The notes under the pieces: generated by a model | What the model was told of the DNA's origin: nothing | Database searches by the model: none | The model's input: the letters and a program-made list of their open reading frames with translations, nothing else | Part shown: piece by piece, positions 27,857 through 37,588 of the stretch | How the letters are laid out: each line of letters starts with the position of its first letter | Numbering within the stretch: position 1 is the first letter of the stretch | Program-made: the position numbers and the translations under genes | DNA from: Arthrobacter crusticola | GTDB taxonomy: Bacteria > Actinomycetota > Actinomycetes > Actinomycetales > Micrococcaceae | Length of the DNA: 64,000 bases | NCBI RefSeq assembly: GCF_004357995.1 | Contig: NZ_SMTK01000001.1 | Location: 248,001 to 312,000 of the forward strand | Reading direction: 5' to 3'

Positions 27857-28582
27857 TTGGCGCAAAAACGGAATCGAAAATTCGGCTTTGCGGTGGTCGC
27901 GATGGCAGTAGCGGCCGTCCTCTTTATCGGTTCGAACATTCTTCAAGGTCAGCGGGTGAACGCGGAGAATGGCGGCGCCCCCGCCCGCACCCCGAGCCCG
28001 CTGCCGTCCGCATCGACGTCTCCGACTCCCACCGCAGGGCCGCTGTCCGTCTGGTTCAGCGGGGATTCACTGACGGTGGGCGTTCACGCGACCACCGAGG
28101 CTGAGGCATTTCGCAGTCTCGTGGTCACCGAACTGGGTGATCGGGTGGGGGAGACGACGGTGACAGCACGGTCGGGTGCCACGCTGCAACGAGTGGCTGA
28201 TGAGTACGAGGTTCCCGTGGGCATGGATATTGCTGTGGTGGCACTCGGCACAAACGACTTCGGCACCGACCCGGCCCTTTTCGCCGACCAGTACACCGCA
28301 TATTTAGACAGGGTCGTCGAGGCCTCCCCGAAGGCGCAACTGATTTGCCTCGGGGCGTGGCGGCCCAGTTCGATTCCCGGAACCAGCGCCCGGGATGCTG
28401 CGATCTGGCAAGCCTGCACCGCCCAGGGCGGCACTTACATCCCCCTCACAGGCCTGTTCGCGGATGCTTCGCTACGGGGACCCGACGGTGCTCCAACCTG
28501 GGTGGGGGCTGCCGACACCTTTCACCCGAACAGCGCGGGCCACCGTGTGATCGCCGACCGAATTCTCGCTTCGCTCACCTAG
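27857..28582 (+). CDS. membrane-anchored SGNH/GDSL hydrolase
   Basis: 241 residues. A basic N-terminus and one hydrophobic segment (about 9-29) make it a signal-anchor or secreted protein, followed by a Pro/Ser/Thr linker and the SGNH domain. Seen: block I FSGDSLTVG, block III ALGTNDFG, and block V DTFHPNSAGH with the catalytic Asp-His. Likely an esterase or O-acetyl hydrolase working outside the membrane. TTG 27857 is preferred because GGGGGAAC lies just upstream. The neighbouring broken acyltransferase suggests a pair that once modified a cell-surface glycan. Confidence 0.85.
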   Translation: MAQKRNRKFGFAVVAMAVAAVLFIGSNILQGQRVNAENGGAPARTPSPLPSASTSPTPTAGPLSVWFSGDSLTVGVHATTEAEAFRSLVVTELGDRVGETTVTARSGATLQRVADEYEVPVGMDIAVVALGTNDFGTDPALFADQYTAYLDRVVEASPKAQLICLGAWRPSSIPGTSARDAAIWQACTAQGGTYIPLTGLFADASLRGPDGAPTWVGAADTFHPNSAGHRVIADRILASLT

Positions 28583-28615
28583 TTGCCTGCCTTTCCCTGC
28601 GACCGCTGTTAGACA

Positions 28616-29438
28616 AGTTGCTTCCCCTACCTCGCATGGCTGGTCGTCATCCTCCTCGCCCACATCCTCATCCTGAACCACCGGGGGGGTCCTGGCACCC
28701 CGGGATGTGATCTGGTCCATCCTTGGCGGACCTATCAACGGCGGGGCGTTCGGCGCCTACTGGTTCATGCCCGCCCTGTTCTTCTCCGCCATCATGTTCC
28801 GTACACTCGAGCGCTTACCCTTCACGCTGCGCCTTCCAGTCATCGCCGGGGCCACCACCGCTACCTACCTGTACGGGCCTTCCCCCGCCCCGCTGCCCAT
28901 GTCCCTCGGAGTGGCCGGCTCGGCCCTCATCGTCATGGTCGCCGGCCACGGCCTCCAACGCCCCCGCCCCACCAACGTCGGGCCGATCCGGTTCGGGGCG
29001 ATCCTCCTCGTCACCGGCGCCGCGCCCATCCTCGCCGGGGTGTCCGCACGCCTTGACAGAAAGCATGGCGACCTCGGCACACCGGTCCTGAGCGTCGCGT
29101 CCGCCATTCTCATCAGCTCCGGACTCATCCTCATCTTCGAAGGTATTTTCACCCGTCTCCCAGTCCCGGCGAACTAGCTCCCGACCAGGCTCACTGCAGG
29201 ATGCCGCATGGTCGTCCTGACCCACACCTATGTCCTCGGGCTGCTGGCACTCCCACTTGATGAACGCCGCGCCTAGATCCTCCTTCCCGCACTCCTGGCA
29301 CCGTGGGTCGTCGCTATATTGCTCAATCGAACCCGGCTGTCACGCATCTTCCTCGGATCTTCGCGCCCGAGCGACGGACGGCTGACCCCATCCCGGCGCG
29401 TCGTGAGTCAGCCCAAATTCGGAAGAGGGCGCGTTTAA
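28616..29438 (+). pseudogene. decayed membrane acyltransferase (acyltransferase-3 family), C-terminal half
   Basis: Membrane segments of an OafA/WecH-type acyltransferase run across this stretch but no intact frame exists. AWLVVILLAHILIL is in one frame; the rest (DVIWSILGGPINGG, AYWFMPALFFSAIMF, then helices to 29174) is in another, with the switch at a run of seven G (28683-28689). The second frame then meets TAG at 29175 and TAG at 29274, yet homology-like sequence continues in frame through both (MVVLTHTYVLGLLALPL, then LLPALLAPWVVAILLNRTRLSRIFLG, the family C-terminus). The N-terminal half is absent. The family call is from segment pattern only. Confidence 0.6.
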
Positions 29439-29556
29439 AGGTAGAGAGTGCATTTAAATAGGGTAGAAAGTCATTCCAATTGGGGTTGCGCTCGATGGAT
29501 TGCCCACTCCACACTTGACGCACTGGGGATCCACCTTCAATTCCAGGGGGCAACTG

Positions 29557-32109
29557 GTGCTGGACGCTGCATTTTTCTCATTTCGCCGTCGTGGTGACGG
29601 CCGCAGGACTTCTCAACTCGGACTAATGCGCAGAGGTGGTCCGCGTCGACGCGGGCCCCTGAGTCTGCGGGTTAATACATTGGCGACGGCGCTGCTGGTT
29701 GCGCTGGCCACTCTGGTGGTACCGGTGGCGGCATCGGGTGCTCCGGGTGATGTTGGAATTGAAGGTCCGTCGCATTCGGGCACGGGGACGCCCACGGGCA
29801 CCAAGCGGGCCACGAGCAACCTGTGGTTCCACGACGGGCTCTGGTGGGGGAACCTGTGGGACACGTCCAGCTCGGATTTCCACATCTTCAAGTTCAATAC
29901 CTCCACTAAATCGTGGGTGGATACGGGCGTGGCGACGGATACGCGGGCGAGTACCCATCACGACGTGTTGTGGGACGGGTCGACCCTGCATGTGGCGAGC
30001 TATCGGTTCGTCAACGACGGTCTGCCGGCCGAGCCGAACTTCCCAACGACCATGAAGCGGTACAGCTACAACTCGAGCAGTAAGACCTACACGCTGCTGA
30101 GCAGCACCCAGATCAACAACTCCAAGGTTGAGGCCTTGACGATCGACAAGGACACGACCGGCCGGGTCTGGGCCACCTGGCAGCAGGGGAACCGGATCTA
30201 CCTTAATGTCACCGGCACCGACGGCAAGACCTGGGGGTCGCCGTTCGCGCATCCTGCGTCGCTGAGCAACGTATCGGTGGACGACACGTCGGCGTTGGTT
30301 TCCTACGGGCCCGGCAAGATGGGTCTGATGTGGAGCCGGCAGGTCGGTGACTCGACCGACGGCATGTACTTCAGCTTCCACAATGATGGAGCGTCAAACA
30401 GCTCCTGGAGCACTCCCGTGGGGGCCGTGTCGGGGCAGCGCAGCGGTGATGACCACATGAACCTGAAGTGGCTGGACTCCTCCGGTGGTCGGGTCTTCGC
30501 TGCGATCAAGACGTCGTACACGACCGGGTCCCAGCCGCTGATCCAGCTGTTGGCCTTGAACAACTCGACGTCGACGTGGACGGCGCACACCATCGCCACC
30601 GTGGCGGAGTGCCCGAACCGGGTGATCGTTCTGATCGATGAAGCTGCGCAGAGGCTGCGCACGTTCGCCACCTATCCGAAGCCCAGTGGTACAACCAACG
30701 CTGGTGCCTGTACAAGCTCGGGGGGTGCGATTTACGAGAAATCCACGCCGCTCAGCAACATCGGTTTCACTACCTCGAAGACGCCGGTGATCGTTGACGC
30801 AGACCAGTATGTGCACAACGTGACATCGACGAAACAGAACCTCAATTCGGCGCGCACGCCTAACAGCGGTCTGCTGCTGCTCGCCGATGTGAACGCCACG
30901 AGCCGGTACTGGCACCACTACGAAGCAGGTAGCGGTGGTGTTGATACGACGGCTCCGACGGTGCAGACAACCTCCCCGACCGCTGGTGCGACCAATGTGG
31001 CGGTGTCGGCGAATGTGACGGGGACGTTCTCGGAGGCGATGACTGCCTCGACGATTACGTCCTCCACGTTCACGCTGACCCCGCAGGGGTCGACAACGGC
31101 GGTGCCGGCCGCCGTGACGTACAGCGGCAATGTCGCGACGTTGAACCCCAGTAGTGACCTGGCCGCGGGTACGACATACACGGCGACGATCAAGGGCGGC
31201 GCAACTGGCGTGAAGGATGCTGCCGGCAACGCGCTGGTGTCGGACAGGACGTGGACCTTCACCACGGCTCCCGCAACCGGTGGTGGTGACACTACGCCTC
31301 CGACGGTGACGGCTGTTTCGCCGAGCGTTGCGACCGGTGTTTCGGTCGCCGCCAACGCGACCGGAACGTTCTCAGAGGCGATGGATGCTGCGACGGTGAC
31401 GTCGTCTACGTTCACATTGACGGCTCAGGGTTCGACAACGCCGGTGGCGGCGAATGTGACGTACAACAGCACCGATCGGGTAGCCACGTTGAACCCGACC
31501 AATGACCTGGCCCCAGGCACGACATACACGGCGGTGATCAAGGGCGGTGGGGTCAAGGATGCTGCCGGCAACGCGCTGGCCGCGGACAGGACGTGGACCT
31601 TCACCACGGCTGCTGCGGGCGGCGGGACCCCGGAGACCGTCACGCTCACGGCCACCGCCGACAGCTACGTGGAGAGTGGGACGACGGGCACGAATTATGG
31701 CACCTCGACGATGTTGGGTGTGGACAGCAGCCCGGTGGAGGTCTCGTACCTGAAGTTCGACCTGTCGGCCTATGCCGCCAGGACACTCGAGAGTGCGACG
31801 CTGCAGCTGCAGAGCGCCGGCAGCGGGTCGGTTGGTACGCAGAACGTCAAGCTGGTCACCGTTGACGGCTGGACCGAGACGGGGATCACGTTCGCCAACA
31901 GGCCGGCGCTGGGCACAAGCCTCGGCACACTGGGTCCGACAGCGACCAACACCAAGTACAGTGTTCCGCTGTCGGTCGGCAGTGTGACCGGCGAGCTCGG
32001 CCAACCGCTCTCCCTGGGCCTCGATTCCACCAGCAGCGACGGCCTTGACCTCAACTCCCGGGAGGCCGGCAGCACGGTAGCACCGAAGCTGGTGCTCACC
32101 TTCAAGTAG
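29557..32109 (+). CDS. large secreted protein: propeller-like domain, two Ig-like (Big_5) domains, DNRLRE-type C-terminus
   Basis: About 850 residues. After an Arg-rich lead comes a signal peptide (hydrophobic run LATALLVALATLVVPVAA ending ASGAPG). A roughly 400-residue Trp/Asp-rich region (LWFHDGLWWGNLWDT, THHDVLWDG, VWATWQQGN) looks like a sialidase-type beta-propeller. Then two adjacent Big_5 modules with FSEAM and GTTYTA, and a final 160-residue DNRLRE/CBM-like domain (TATADSYVESGTTGTNYGTS ... YLKFDLSAY). Likely a cell-surface or extracellular glycan-binding protein; no catalytic residue can be assigned. The start is uncertain: GTG 29557 has AGGGGG upstream, while TTG 29500 and ATG 29626 are in frame. 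No terminal anchor such as LPxTG is present. Confidence 0.8.
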   Translation: MLDAAFFSFRRRGDGRRTSQLGLMRRGGPRRRGPLSLRVNTLATALLVALATLVVPVAASGAPGDVGIEGPSHSGTGTPTGTKRATSNLWFHDGLWWGNLWDTSSSDFHIFKFNTSTKSWVDTGVATDTRASTHHDVLWDGSTLHVASYRFVNDGLPAEPNFPTTMKRYSYNSSSKTYTLLSSTQINNSKVEALTIDKDTTGRVWATWQQGNRIYLNVTGTDGKTWGSPFAHPASLSNVSVDDTSALVSYGPGKMGLMWSRQVGDSTDGMYFSFHNDGASNSSWSTPVGAVSGQRSGDDHMNLKWLDSSGGRVFAAIKTSYTTGSQPLIQLLALNNSTSTWTAHTIATVAECPNRVIVLIDEAAQRLRTFATYPKPSGTTNAGACTSSGGAIYEKSTPLSNIGFTTSKTPVIVDADQYVHNVTSTKQNLNSARTPNSGLLLLADVNATSRYWHHYEAGSGGVDTTAPTVQTTSPTAGATNVAVSANVTGTFSEAMTASTITSSTFTLTPQGSTTAVPAAVTYSGNVATLNPSSDLAAGTTYTATIKGGATGVKDAAGNALVSDRTWTFTTAPATGGGDTTPPTVTAVSPSVATGVSVAANATGTFSEAMDAATVTSSTFTLTAQGSTTPVAANVTYNSTDRVATLNPTNDLAPGTTYTAVIKGGGVKDAAGNALAADRTWTFTTAAAGGGTPETVTLTATADSYVESGTTGTNYGTSTMLGVDSSPVEVSYLKFDLSAYAARTLESATLQLQSAGSGSVGTQNVKLVTVDGWTETGITFANRPALGTSLGTLGPTATNTKYSVPLSVGSVTGELGQPLSLGLDSTSSDGLDLNSREAGSTVAPKLVLTFK
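30943..31617 (+). repeat. tandem duplication encoding two Ig-like domains
   Basis: Copy one (30943-31287) and copy two (31288-about 31617) encode closely similar domains of 110-115 residues, each opening DTTxPTV and closing DRTWTFTTA with a Gly linker. Long stretches match at the DNA level (for example GACAGGACGTGGACCTTCAC in both), which indicates recent duplication or gene conversion. Confidence 0.8.
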
Positions 32110-32229
32110 ATAGCTCGCCGTTGGCATTCGATGCCGGGTGCCGGGACGTCATCCGTGGGGATGGGGTCCCGGCACTGCATTGCCCGGGCGTAATTGCCCC
32201 ATCGCGTGGACGCGACTGTCGCGTCCATT

Positions 32230-32290
32230 AACGACGAACGCACTCAAGAACGACGAACGCACCGGTTAACTCCGGTGCGTTCGTCGTTTT
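32230..32290. terminator. bidirectional terminator with a duplicated 5-prime arm
   Basis: AACGACGAACGCACCGG pairs with CCGGTGCGTTCGTCGTT (32249-32288) around TTAACT, followed by TTC. The arm sequence AACGACGAACGCAC also occurs once more just upstream (32230-32243), so either copy could pair with the single right arm. It lies between the secreted-protein gene and rlmN, which converge. Confidence 0.75.
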
Positions 32291-32335
32291 CGGGTGAGCG
32301 GGACGCTCTCGAGCGCGGCGGTCGTTTGGGGTGCG

Positions 32336-33559
32336 TCAGTCGGCGGCGGCCAGCTGCCCGCAGGCCCCGTCGATCTCCTGGCCGCGCGTATCGCGCAGCG
32401 TCGTCGGGATGCCGGCGTCGCGGAGCCGGTTGATGAACTCCGTAGTCACGGCGGGCTCCGAGGCCGTCCAGATGGATCCCGGCGTCGGATTCAGCGGAAT
32501 CGGGTTGACGTGCACCCAGCCCCTGCCGCGCTTGTTCAGCTTCTTGGCGAGCAGGTCCGCACGCCAGGGGTGGTCGTTCATGTCCTTGATCAGGGCATAC
32601 TCGATGCTGACCCGGCGGCCCGTGGTGGCGAAGTAGTTGTAGGCGGCGTCGAGGGCCTCGTCCACCTTCCACTTGGTGTTGACCGGAATCAGTTCGTCCC
32701 GCAGCTCGTCGTCGGGCGCGTGGAGGGACAGGGCGAAGGTGACAGGGATGTCCTCGGCCGCGAGCTTGTTGATCGCCGGCACGAGTCCGACCGTGGAGAC
32801 GGTGATGTGCCGGGCCGACATGCCCAGGCCTTCGGGGGAGTCGTCGACGAAACGGTGGACCGCGGCCATCACGCGCTTGTAGTTCGCCAGCGGCTCGCCC
32901 ATGCCCATGAAGACGATGTTGGTGACGCGGTCGGCGTCGTGCCCGCCGTCGGTGCGGGTCCCGCCGAGCTCTCCCGCGGCAAGGACGCGGTTCGCGGCAA
33001 CGACCTGGTCCACGATCTCGGCGGTCGACATGTTCCGGGTCAGTCCCGCCTGCCCGGTGGCGCAGAAGGGGCAGTTCATGCCGCACCCGGCCTGTGAGGA
33101 GACACACAGGGTGACCCGGCCGGGGTAGCGCATCAGGACCGACTCGACCAGCGCACCGTCGAACAGCCGCCACAGGAACTTGATGGTGTCACCGTTGTCC
33201 GTCTTGAGCTGCTTGACCTTGGTGAGCAGCGGCGGGAACATCGCCTCCACCAGTTCCGCCCGGCCCGTCTTGGGGAGGTCGCTCATCAGCTCGGGGTCGG
33301 TGGTGTAGTGGCTGAAGTAATGGGTCGAGAGCTGCTTCGCCCGGTATGCCGGGTAGCCCAGTTCCTTGAGCCGTTCCTGGCGTTCGGTGAGCGTCAGGTC
33401 GGCCAGGTGCACCGGCGGCTGCTTCACGCGCGGAGACTTGAACTGGAGCAGCGGACGCCCGTCGCTGCCGACGACCGGGGCGGCGCCCTCCACTTCCGGG
33501 CGGACCTGGGGGCGGGAGGCGGGAGCAGGGGAAAGAGTCGCGTCAGTCATCACCTCCAT
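32336..33559 (-). CDS. rlmN: dual-specificity rRNA/tRNA m2A methyltransferase RlmN
   Basis: Radical SAM enzyme that methylates C2 of A2503 in 23S rRNA and of A37 in some tRNAs. About 407 residues. Seen: iron-sulphur motif CGMNCPFC with [30 protein letters not shown], and the end [18 protein letters not shown], which contains the C-terminal catalytic Cys. ATG 33559 or ATG 33550 could be the start; GGAGG lies between them and fits neither well. Divergent from gnd. Confidence 0.96.
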   Translation of the reverse strand: MEVMTDATLSPAPASRPQVRPEVEGAAPVVGSDGRPLLQFKSPRVKQPPVHLADLTLTERQERLKELGYPAYRAKQLSTHYFSHYTTDPELMSDLPKTGRAELVEAMFPPLLTKVKQLKTDNGDTIKFLWRLFDGALVESVLMRYPGRVTLCVSSQAGCGMNCPFCATGQAGLTRNMSTAEIVDQVVAANRVLAAGELGGTRTDGGHDADRVTNIVFMGMGEPLANYKRVMAAVHRFVDDSPEGLGMSARHITVSTVGLVPAINKLAAEDIPVTFALSLHAPDDELRDELIPVNTKWKVDEALDAAYNYFATTGRRVSIEYALIKDMNDHPWRADLLAKKLNKRGRGWVHVNPIPLNPTPGSIWTASEPAVTTEFINRLRDAGIPTTLRDTRGQEIDGACGQLAAAD

Positions 33560-33738
33560 TGTTTCATGACTTGTTTCCCGGGGAGTCCGCAGCCGGCCGG
33601 GAATGTTACCGAGGCCATATCCCGTCCTGTGGCTTCCGGAGCGCTGCCGGTAATAGGCTGAGGAGTAAGGGATGGGGGCGAAGATGCCCCCACTCAGCGC
33701 AGGCGCCAACGACGCGCCTCGAAGCATCGGAGAGACAA

Positions 33739-35175
33739 TTGAGTGCACAAATTGGAGTGACCGGGCTTGCCGTCATGGGAGCCAACCTCGCCCGCAACCT
33801 GGCCCGCAACGGCTACACCGTGGCCCTGCATAACCGGTCGATCGAAAAGACGGACGCCCTGCTCGAAAAGTATGGCCACGAGGGCGACTTCATCCGCACC
33901 GAATCCCTCCAGGAGCTCGTCGACTCGCTCGAGAAGCCGCGCCGGGTCCTGATCATGGTGAAGGCCGGCAAGCCGGTGGACTCCGTCATCGATCAGCTGG
34001 TGCCGCTGCTCGAGCCCGAAGACATCATCATCGACGCAGGCAACTCCCACTACGAGGACACCCGCCGGCGCGAGGCAGCGCTGGCCGAGAAGGGCCTGTT
34101 CTTCGTCGGCGTCGGCGTGTCGGGCGGCGAGGAGGGCGCGCTGCTCGGGCCCTCGATCATGCCCGGCGGCTCCCGCAAGTCCTACGAGTCGCTCGGCCCC
34201 ATGCTCGAGAAGATCTCGGCCAAGTACAAGGGCGAGGCGTGCTGCGCCTGGATCGGCACCGACGGCGCCGGCCACTTCGTGAAGATGGTCCACAACGGCA
34301 TCGAGTACGCCGACATGCAGGTCATCGGCGAGGCCTACGACGTCCTCCGCTCGGCCGCCGGCATCGAACCGGCCGAACAGGCCGATATCTTCACCGAATG
34401 GAACAAGGGCACCCTGTCGTCTTTCCTGATCGAGATCACCGCCGAGGTGCTCCGCCACACCGATCCCCGCAGCGACAAGCCGTTCGTTGACATCCTGGTC
34501 GACTCCGCCGGCCAGAAGGGCACCGGCCGCTGGACGGTCGTCTCGGCCCTTGAGCTCGGCAGCCCGACGTCGGGCATCGCCGAGTCGGTGTTCGCCCGCG
34601 GCCTGTCCTCGCAGCGGGAGCAGCGACTGCTGGCCCAGGAGACCCTGAAGGGCCACGAGTCGAGCGTCGAACTGCCCGAGTCGTTCGTCGAAGACGTGCG
34701 CCTTGCCCTCTACGCCTCGAAGATCGTCAGCTACGCCCAGGGCATGGATATGCTTGGCGCCGCCGCGAAGGAGTACGGCTGGGAGCTCAAGCTCGACGAG
34801 ATCGCATCGCTCTGGCGGGCCGGCTGCATCATCCGCGCCGAACTGCTCGACGACGTCATGAAGGCCTACGCCGGCGAGGACCGCCCGGCCAACCTGCTGC
34901 TCGCGCCGGCCTTCGCGGAGGCCATCGCCGAGGCCGTGCCGGCCTGGCGGCGCGTCGTGGCCACGGCGGTGCAGCTGGGCATCCCCGTGCCCGTCTTCTC
35001 CTCGTCGCTGGCCTACTACGACGGCCTGCGCCGCAAGCGCCTGCCCGCCGCCCTGACCCAGGGACTGCGCGACCTCTTCGGCGCCCACACCTACAACCGG
35101 GTCGACGCCGAGGGCACCTTCCACACCCAGTGGAGCGGTGACCGCTCCGAAATCGAAGCCGTGGACACCCACTAG
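33739..35175 (+). CDS. gnd: 6-phosphogluconate dehydrogenase (decarboxylating)
   Basis: Converts 6-phosphogluconate to ribulose 5-phosphate and CO2, making NADPH. 478 residues, the long form. Seen: Rossmann opening [16 protein letters not shown] (5-20), [22 protein letters not shown], and the catalytic Lys in [16 protein letters not shown]. The start is TTG 33739 with GGAGAG 5 nt upstream; the frame upstream of it has no family similarity. Downstream is a strong terminator. It acts in the same pathway as zwf at the left edge. Confidence 0.97.
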   Translation: MSAQIGVTGLAVMGANLARNLARNGYTVALHNRSIEKTDALLEKYGHEGDFIRTESLQELVDSLEKPRRVLIMVKAGKPVDSVIDQLVPLLEPEDIIIDAGNSHYEDTRRREAALAEKGLFFVGVGVSGGEEGALLGPSIMPGGSRKSYESLGPMLEKISAKYKGEACCAWIGTDGAGHFVKMVHNGIEYADMQVIGEAYDVLRSAAGIEPAEQADIFTEWNKGTLSSFLIEITAEVLRHTDPRSDKPFVDILVDSAGQKGTGRWTVVSALELGSPTSGIAESVFARGLSSQREQRLLAQETLKGHESSVELPESFVEDVRLALYASKIVSYAQGMDMLGAAAKEYGWELKLDEIASLWRAGCIIRAELLDDVMKAYAGEDRPANLLLAPAFAEAIAEAVPAWRRVVATAVQLGIPVPVFSSSLAYYDGLRRKRLPAALTQGLRDLFGAHTYNRVDAEGTFHTQWSGDRSEIEAVDTH

Positions 35176-35190
35176 TCCAACCGGCTCAGA

Positions 35191-35228
35191 CAGAAGAAAG
35201 GCCCCGGGAAACCGGGGCCTTTCTTCTG
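35191..35228. terminator. bidirectional terminator between gnd and cysE
   Basis: CAGAAGAAAGGCCCCGG and its exact complement form a 17-bp stem around GAAA. The A-rich and T-rich stem bases serve both converging genes. Confidence 0.88.
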
Positions 35229-35239
35229 TGGTGGAGAAG

Positions 35240-35827
35240 CTAGATGTAGATAGCCGGGTCGACGTACTCGGCCGGATCCACGGCGGGAAGGGTCTCCCGG
35301 CGGGCGTCGCGGTGCCGGTAGGTCGCGGGGATCCCGGTGATGATCGATTCCGGCGGCGTGCTCTTGACGACGACGGCGTTGGCTCCCACGGCGCTGCGGG
35401 CGCCGATGGTGATGGGGCCAAGGATCTTCGCTCCGGCGCCGATGGTGACGCCGTCGCCGATGGTGGGGTGGCGCTTGACCTTTTCGAGGGACCGCCCGCC
35501 CAGGGTGACGCCCTGGTACATCATGACGTCGTCACCGATCTCGGCGGTTCCACCGATCACGACGCCCATGCCGTGGTCAATGAAGAAACGGCGTCCAATG
35601 ACCGCCGCGGGGTGGATTTCGATTCCGGTCGCGGCCCGGGCCAGCTGGGCCAGGATGCGGGCCGGAAGGCGCAGCCCCGGCCGGGTCCACATCCGGTGCG
35701 TGAGCCGGTGAACCCAGATGGCGTGCAGGCCGGAGTACACCAGGGTGTTCTCGACCGCGCCGCGTGCCGCTGGGTCGTGGGTGCGGGCCGTCTCCAGGTC
35801 CTCGCGCAGTCTCCCTAAAAAGCTCAA
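35240..35827 (-). CDS. cysE: serine O-acetyltransferase (short EpsC type)
   Basis: Acetylates serine with acetyl-CoA, the first step of cysteine synthesis. 195 residues, the short form lacking most of the N-terminal helical domain. The left-handed beta-helix built from hexapeptide repeats is clear: [23 protein letters not shown] then MYQGVTLGG, with the catalytic Asp-His pair in DHG. Lies 24 bp after cysK on the same strand, so the two consecutive pathway steps are one operon. Confidence 0.95.
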   Translation of the reverse strand: MSFLGRLREDLETARTHDPAARGAVENTLVYSGLHAIWVHRLTHRMWTRPGLRLPARILAQLARAATGIEIHPAAVIGRRFFIDHGMGVVIGGTAEIGDDVMMYQGVTLGGRSLEKVKRHPTIGDGVTIGAGAKILGPITIGARSAVGANAVVVKSTPPESIITGIPATYRHRDARRETLPAVDPAEYVDPAIYI

Positions 35828-35851
35828 GGCTTCCTCCTCGTAGAGGGCGGG

Positions 35852-36787
35852 TCAGGCGCGGATGTCGTCGAAGAGCACCGTGGAGATGTACCGCTCGCCG
35901 AAATCGCACACGACCGCCACGATGAGCTTACCGGCGTTTTCGGGCCGCTTGGCCAGCTCAAGGGCGGCCCATACGATGGCTCCCGAGGAGATGCCGCCGA
36001 GGATTCCCTCCTTTGTGCCCAGCGCGCGGGCAACGCGTACCGAGTCTTCGACGGAGGCATCGATGACCTCGTCGTAGGCATCGGTGTCCAGGATCTCCGG
36101 CACGAAGTTCGCGCCCAGGCCCTGGATTTTGTGCGGACCCGGCGCCCCGCCGTTGAGGATGGGGGAGTCGGCCGGTTCGACGGCGACGATCTGCACGCCG
36201 GGCTTGCGCTTCTTGAGGACCTGCCCGACGCCGGTGATGGTGCCGCCGGTGCCGACGCCGGCGACAAAAATGTCGACGGCGCCGGCGGTGTCTTCCCAGA
36301 CCTCCTCGGCGGTGGTGGTCCGGTGGATCTCCGGGTTGGCGGCATTGGCGAACTGCTGGGCCCAGATGGCGTTCTCGGTGTTCGCCACGATCTCCTTGGC
36401 GCGTTCCACCGCCCCGCGCATCCCCTCGGAGCCGGGGGTCAGGACGATCTCCGCGCCGTAGGCCCGGAGCATGACGCGGCGCTCGGTGGACATGGTCTCC
36501 GGCATGGTGAGGATGACCTTGTACCCGCGCGCCGCACCGACCATCGCGAGGGCGATGCCGGTGTTGCCGGAGGTGCCCTCGACGATGGTGCCGCCCGGGC
36601 GCAGCGCACCGGACCGCTCCGCGGCGTCGACGATCGCGACGCCGATGCGGTCCTTCACGCTGTTGGTGGGGTTGTAGAACTCGAGCTTGACCACCACGTC
36701 CGCCCCCAGGCCCTCAGCCAGGTGATTGAGGCGCACCAGGGGAGTGCCCCCGACCAGCTGGGTGACGTCGTCGTATATCCGTGCCAT
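35852..36787 (-). CDS. cysK: cysteine synthase A (O-acetylserine sulfhydrylase)
   Basis: PLP enzyme that joins O-acetylserine and sulfide to make cysteine. 311 residues. Seen: PLP-lysine motif [11 protein letters not shown] (about 36-46), the acetylserine loop EGTSGNTG (about 69-76), and the phosphate-binding [10 protein letters not shown]. Operon with cysE. ATG 36787 opens [18 protein letters not shown], as in the family. Confidence 0.97.
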   Translation of the reverse strand: MARIYDDVTQLVGGTPLVRLNHLAEGLGADVVVKLEFYNPTNSVKDRIGVAIVDAAERSGALRPGGTIVEGTSGNTGIALAMVGAARGYKVILTMPETMSTERRVMLRAYGAEIVLTPGSEGMRGAVERAKEIVANTENAIWAQQFANAANPEIHRTTTAEEVWEDTAGAVDIFVAGVGTGGTITGVGQVLKKRKPGVQIVAVEPADSPILNGGAPGPHKIQGLGANFVPEILDTDAYDEVIDASVEDSVRVARALGTKEGILGGISSGAIVWAALELAKRPENAGKLIVAVVCDFGERYISTVLFDDIRA

Positions 36788-36890
36788 TGAGTGAGCCTGC
36801 CTGATCTGGTCTGCCGCGGGGTGACGGGTGGATAGGGAACTAGGGGCGCTGAGCCGCCGGGGTCAGCCTAGTTCCCGGCGTATGCCCCGA

Positions 36891-37415
36891 CTACGCGACA
36901 AGCCATTCGGCGTAATATTTGCGCGCCTTGGCGAGCTTCGGATTGATAATCACCTGGCAGTAGCCCTGCTCGGGGTGTTTCGCGTAGTAGTTCTGGTGGT
37001 ACTCCTCGGCTTCGTGGAAGGCGCCGAGCCGGGTCACTTCGGTGACAATCGGGTTGCTCCACTTGTCCTGGTTGCGCTGGATGGCCTTCTCGAAGAGCTC
37101 CTGCTGTTCCGTATCCTGGTAGAACATCGAGGACCGGTACTGGGTCCCGACATCGTAGCCCTGCCGGTTCAACGTGGTGGGATCGTGCGAGACGAAGTAC
37201 ATATCGAGGATGACCTCCTCCGGAATGACGGTCTCATCGAAGGTCACTGCAACGACTTCGGCATGGCCACTGGTGCCGGCGCTGACCGAGTCATAATCCG
37301 GGTGGCTCTCATGGCCGCCCGTGTAGCCGGAGACAACCGCCGTGACGCCGCGGGTTTTCTGGTAGAGGGCGTCGAGGCACCAGAAGCAGCCTCCGCCAAG
37401 TACAAAAGTTTTCAT
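36891..37415 (-). CDS. msrA: peptide methionine sulfoxide reductase MsrA
   Basis: Reduces methionine S-sulfoxide in proteins. 174 residues. The catalytic motif GCFWC is at 9-13; the conserved YTGGH and GHAEVV follow. A late Cys (GYCQV) may be the resolving residue. ATG 37415 is used; the frame further upstream is a shadow. No standard ribosome site is visible, so a leaderless message is likely. Divergent from the Nif3-like gene. Confidence 0.96.
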   Translation of the reverse strand: MKTFVLGGGCFWCLDALYQKTRGVTAVVSGYTGGHESHPDYDSVSAGTSGHAEVVAVTFDETVIPEEVILDMYFVSHDPTTLNRQGYDVGTQYRSSMFYQDTEQQELFEKAIQRNQDKWSNPIVTEVTRLGAFHEAEEYHQNYYAKHPEQGYCQVIINPKLAKARKYYAEWLVA

Positions 37416-37575
37416 ACCTTGTACAATGCGCGTGACCGCCCGAGAATTCCCACCCGTGGCAAGAGTCACAGCGGTATCTTGCTGCCATCCCTTACCAGCA
37501 CCCGTCCGCGATCAGAGCGCGACACGCCGAAGTTGATCGAGACCACATAATTGGTCGGCGGCGCGGCGCGCGGGG

Positions 37576-37581
37576 TACAAC
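37576..37581 (+). promoter_or_regulatory. -10 element of a leaderless Nif3-like gene promoter
   Basis: TACAAC is followed by 7 nt and the ATG at 37589, with no ribosome site between. TTGGTC at 37551-37556 is a possible -35 with a long 19-nt spacer. Confidence 0.5.
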
Positions 37582-37588
37582 TGGTCCT

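Noticed and set aside
28683-28689. G7 run as a programmed frameshift site
   Set aside because: Downstream nonsense codons and the missing N-terminus make a functional frameshift product unlikely; a sequencing slip at the run is also possible.
29175-29276. Two in-frame TAG codons as possible pyrrolysine or other recoding
   Set aside because: No recoding machinery is seen, the gene also has a frame switch and lacks its N-terminal half, so simple decay explains it.
27500-32335. Integrative element at tRNA-Val
   Set aside because: No integrase, excisionase or direct repeat of the tRNA 3-prime end was found downstream.
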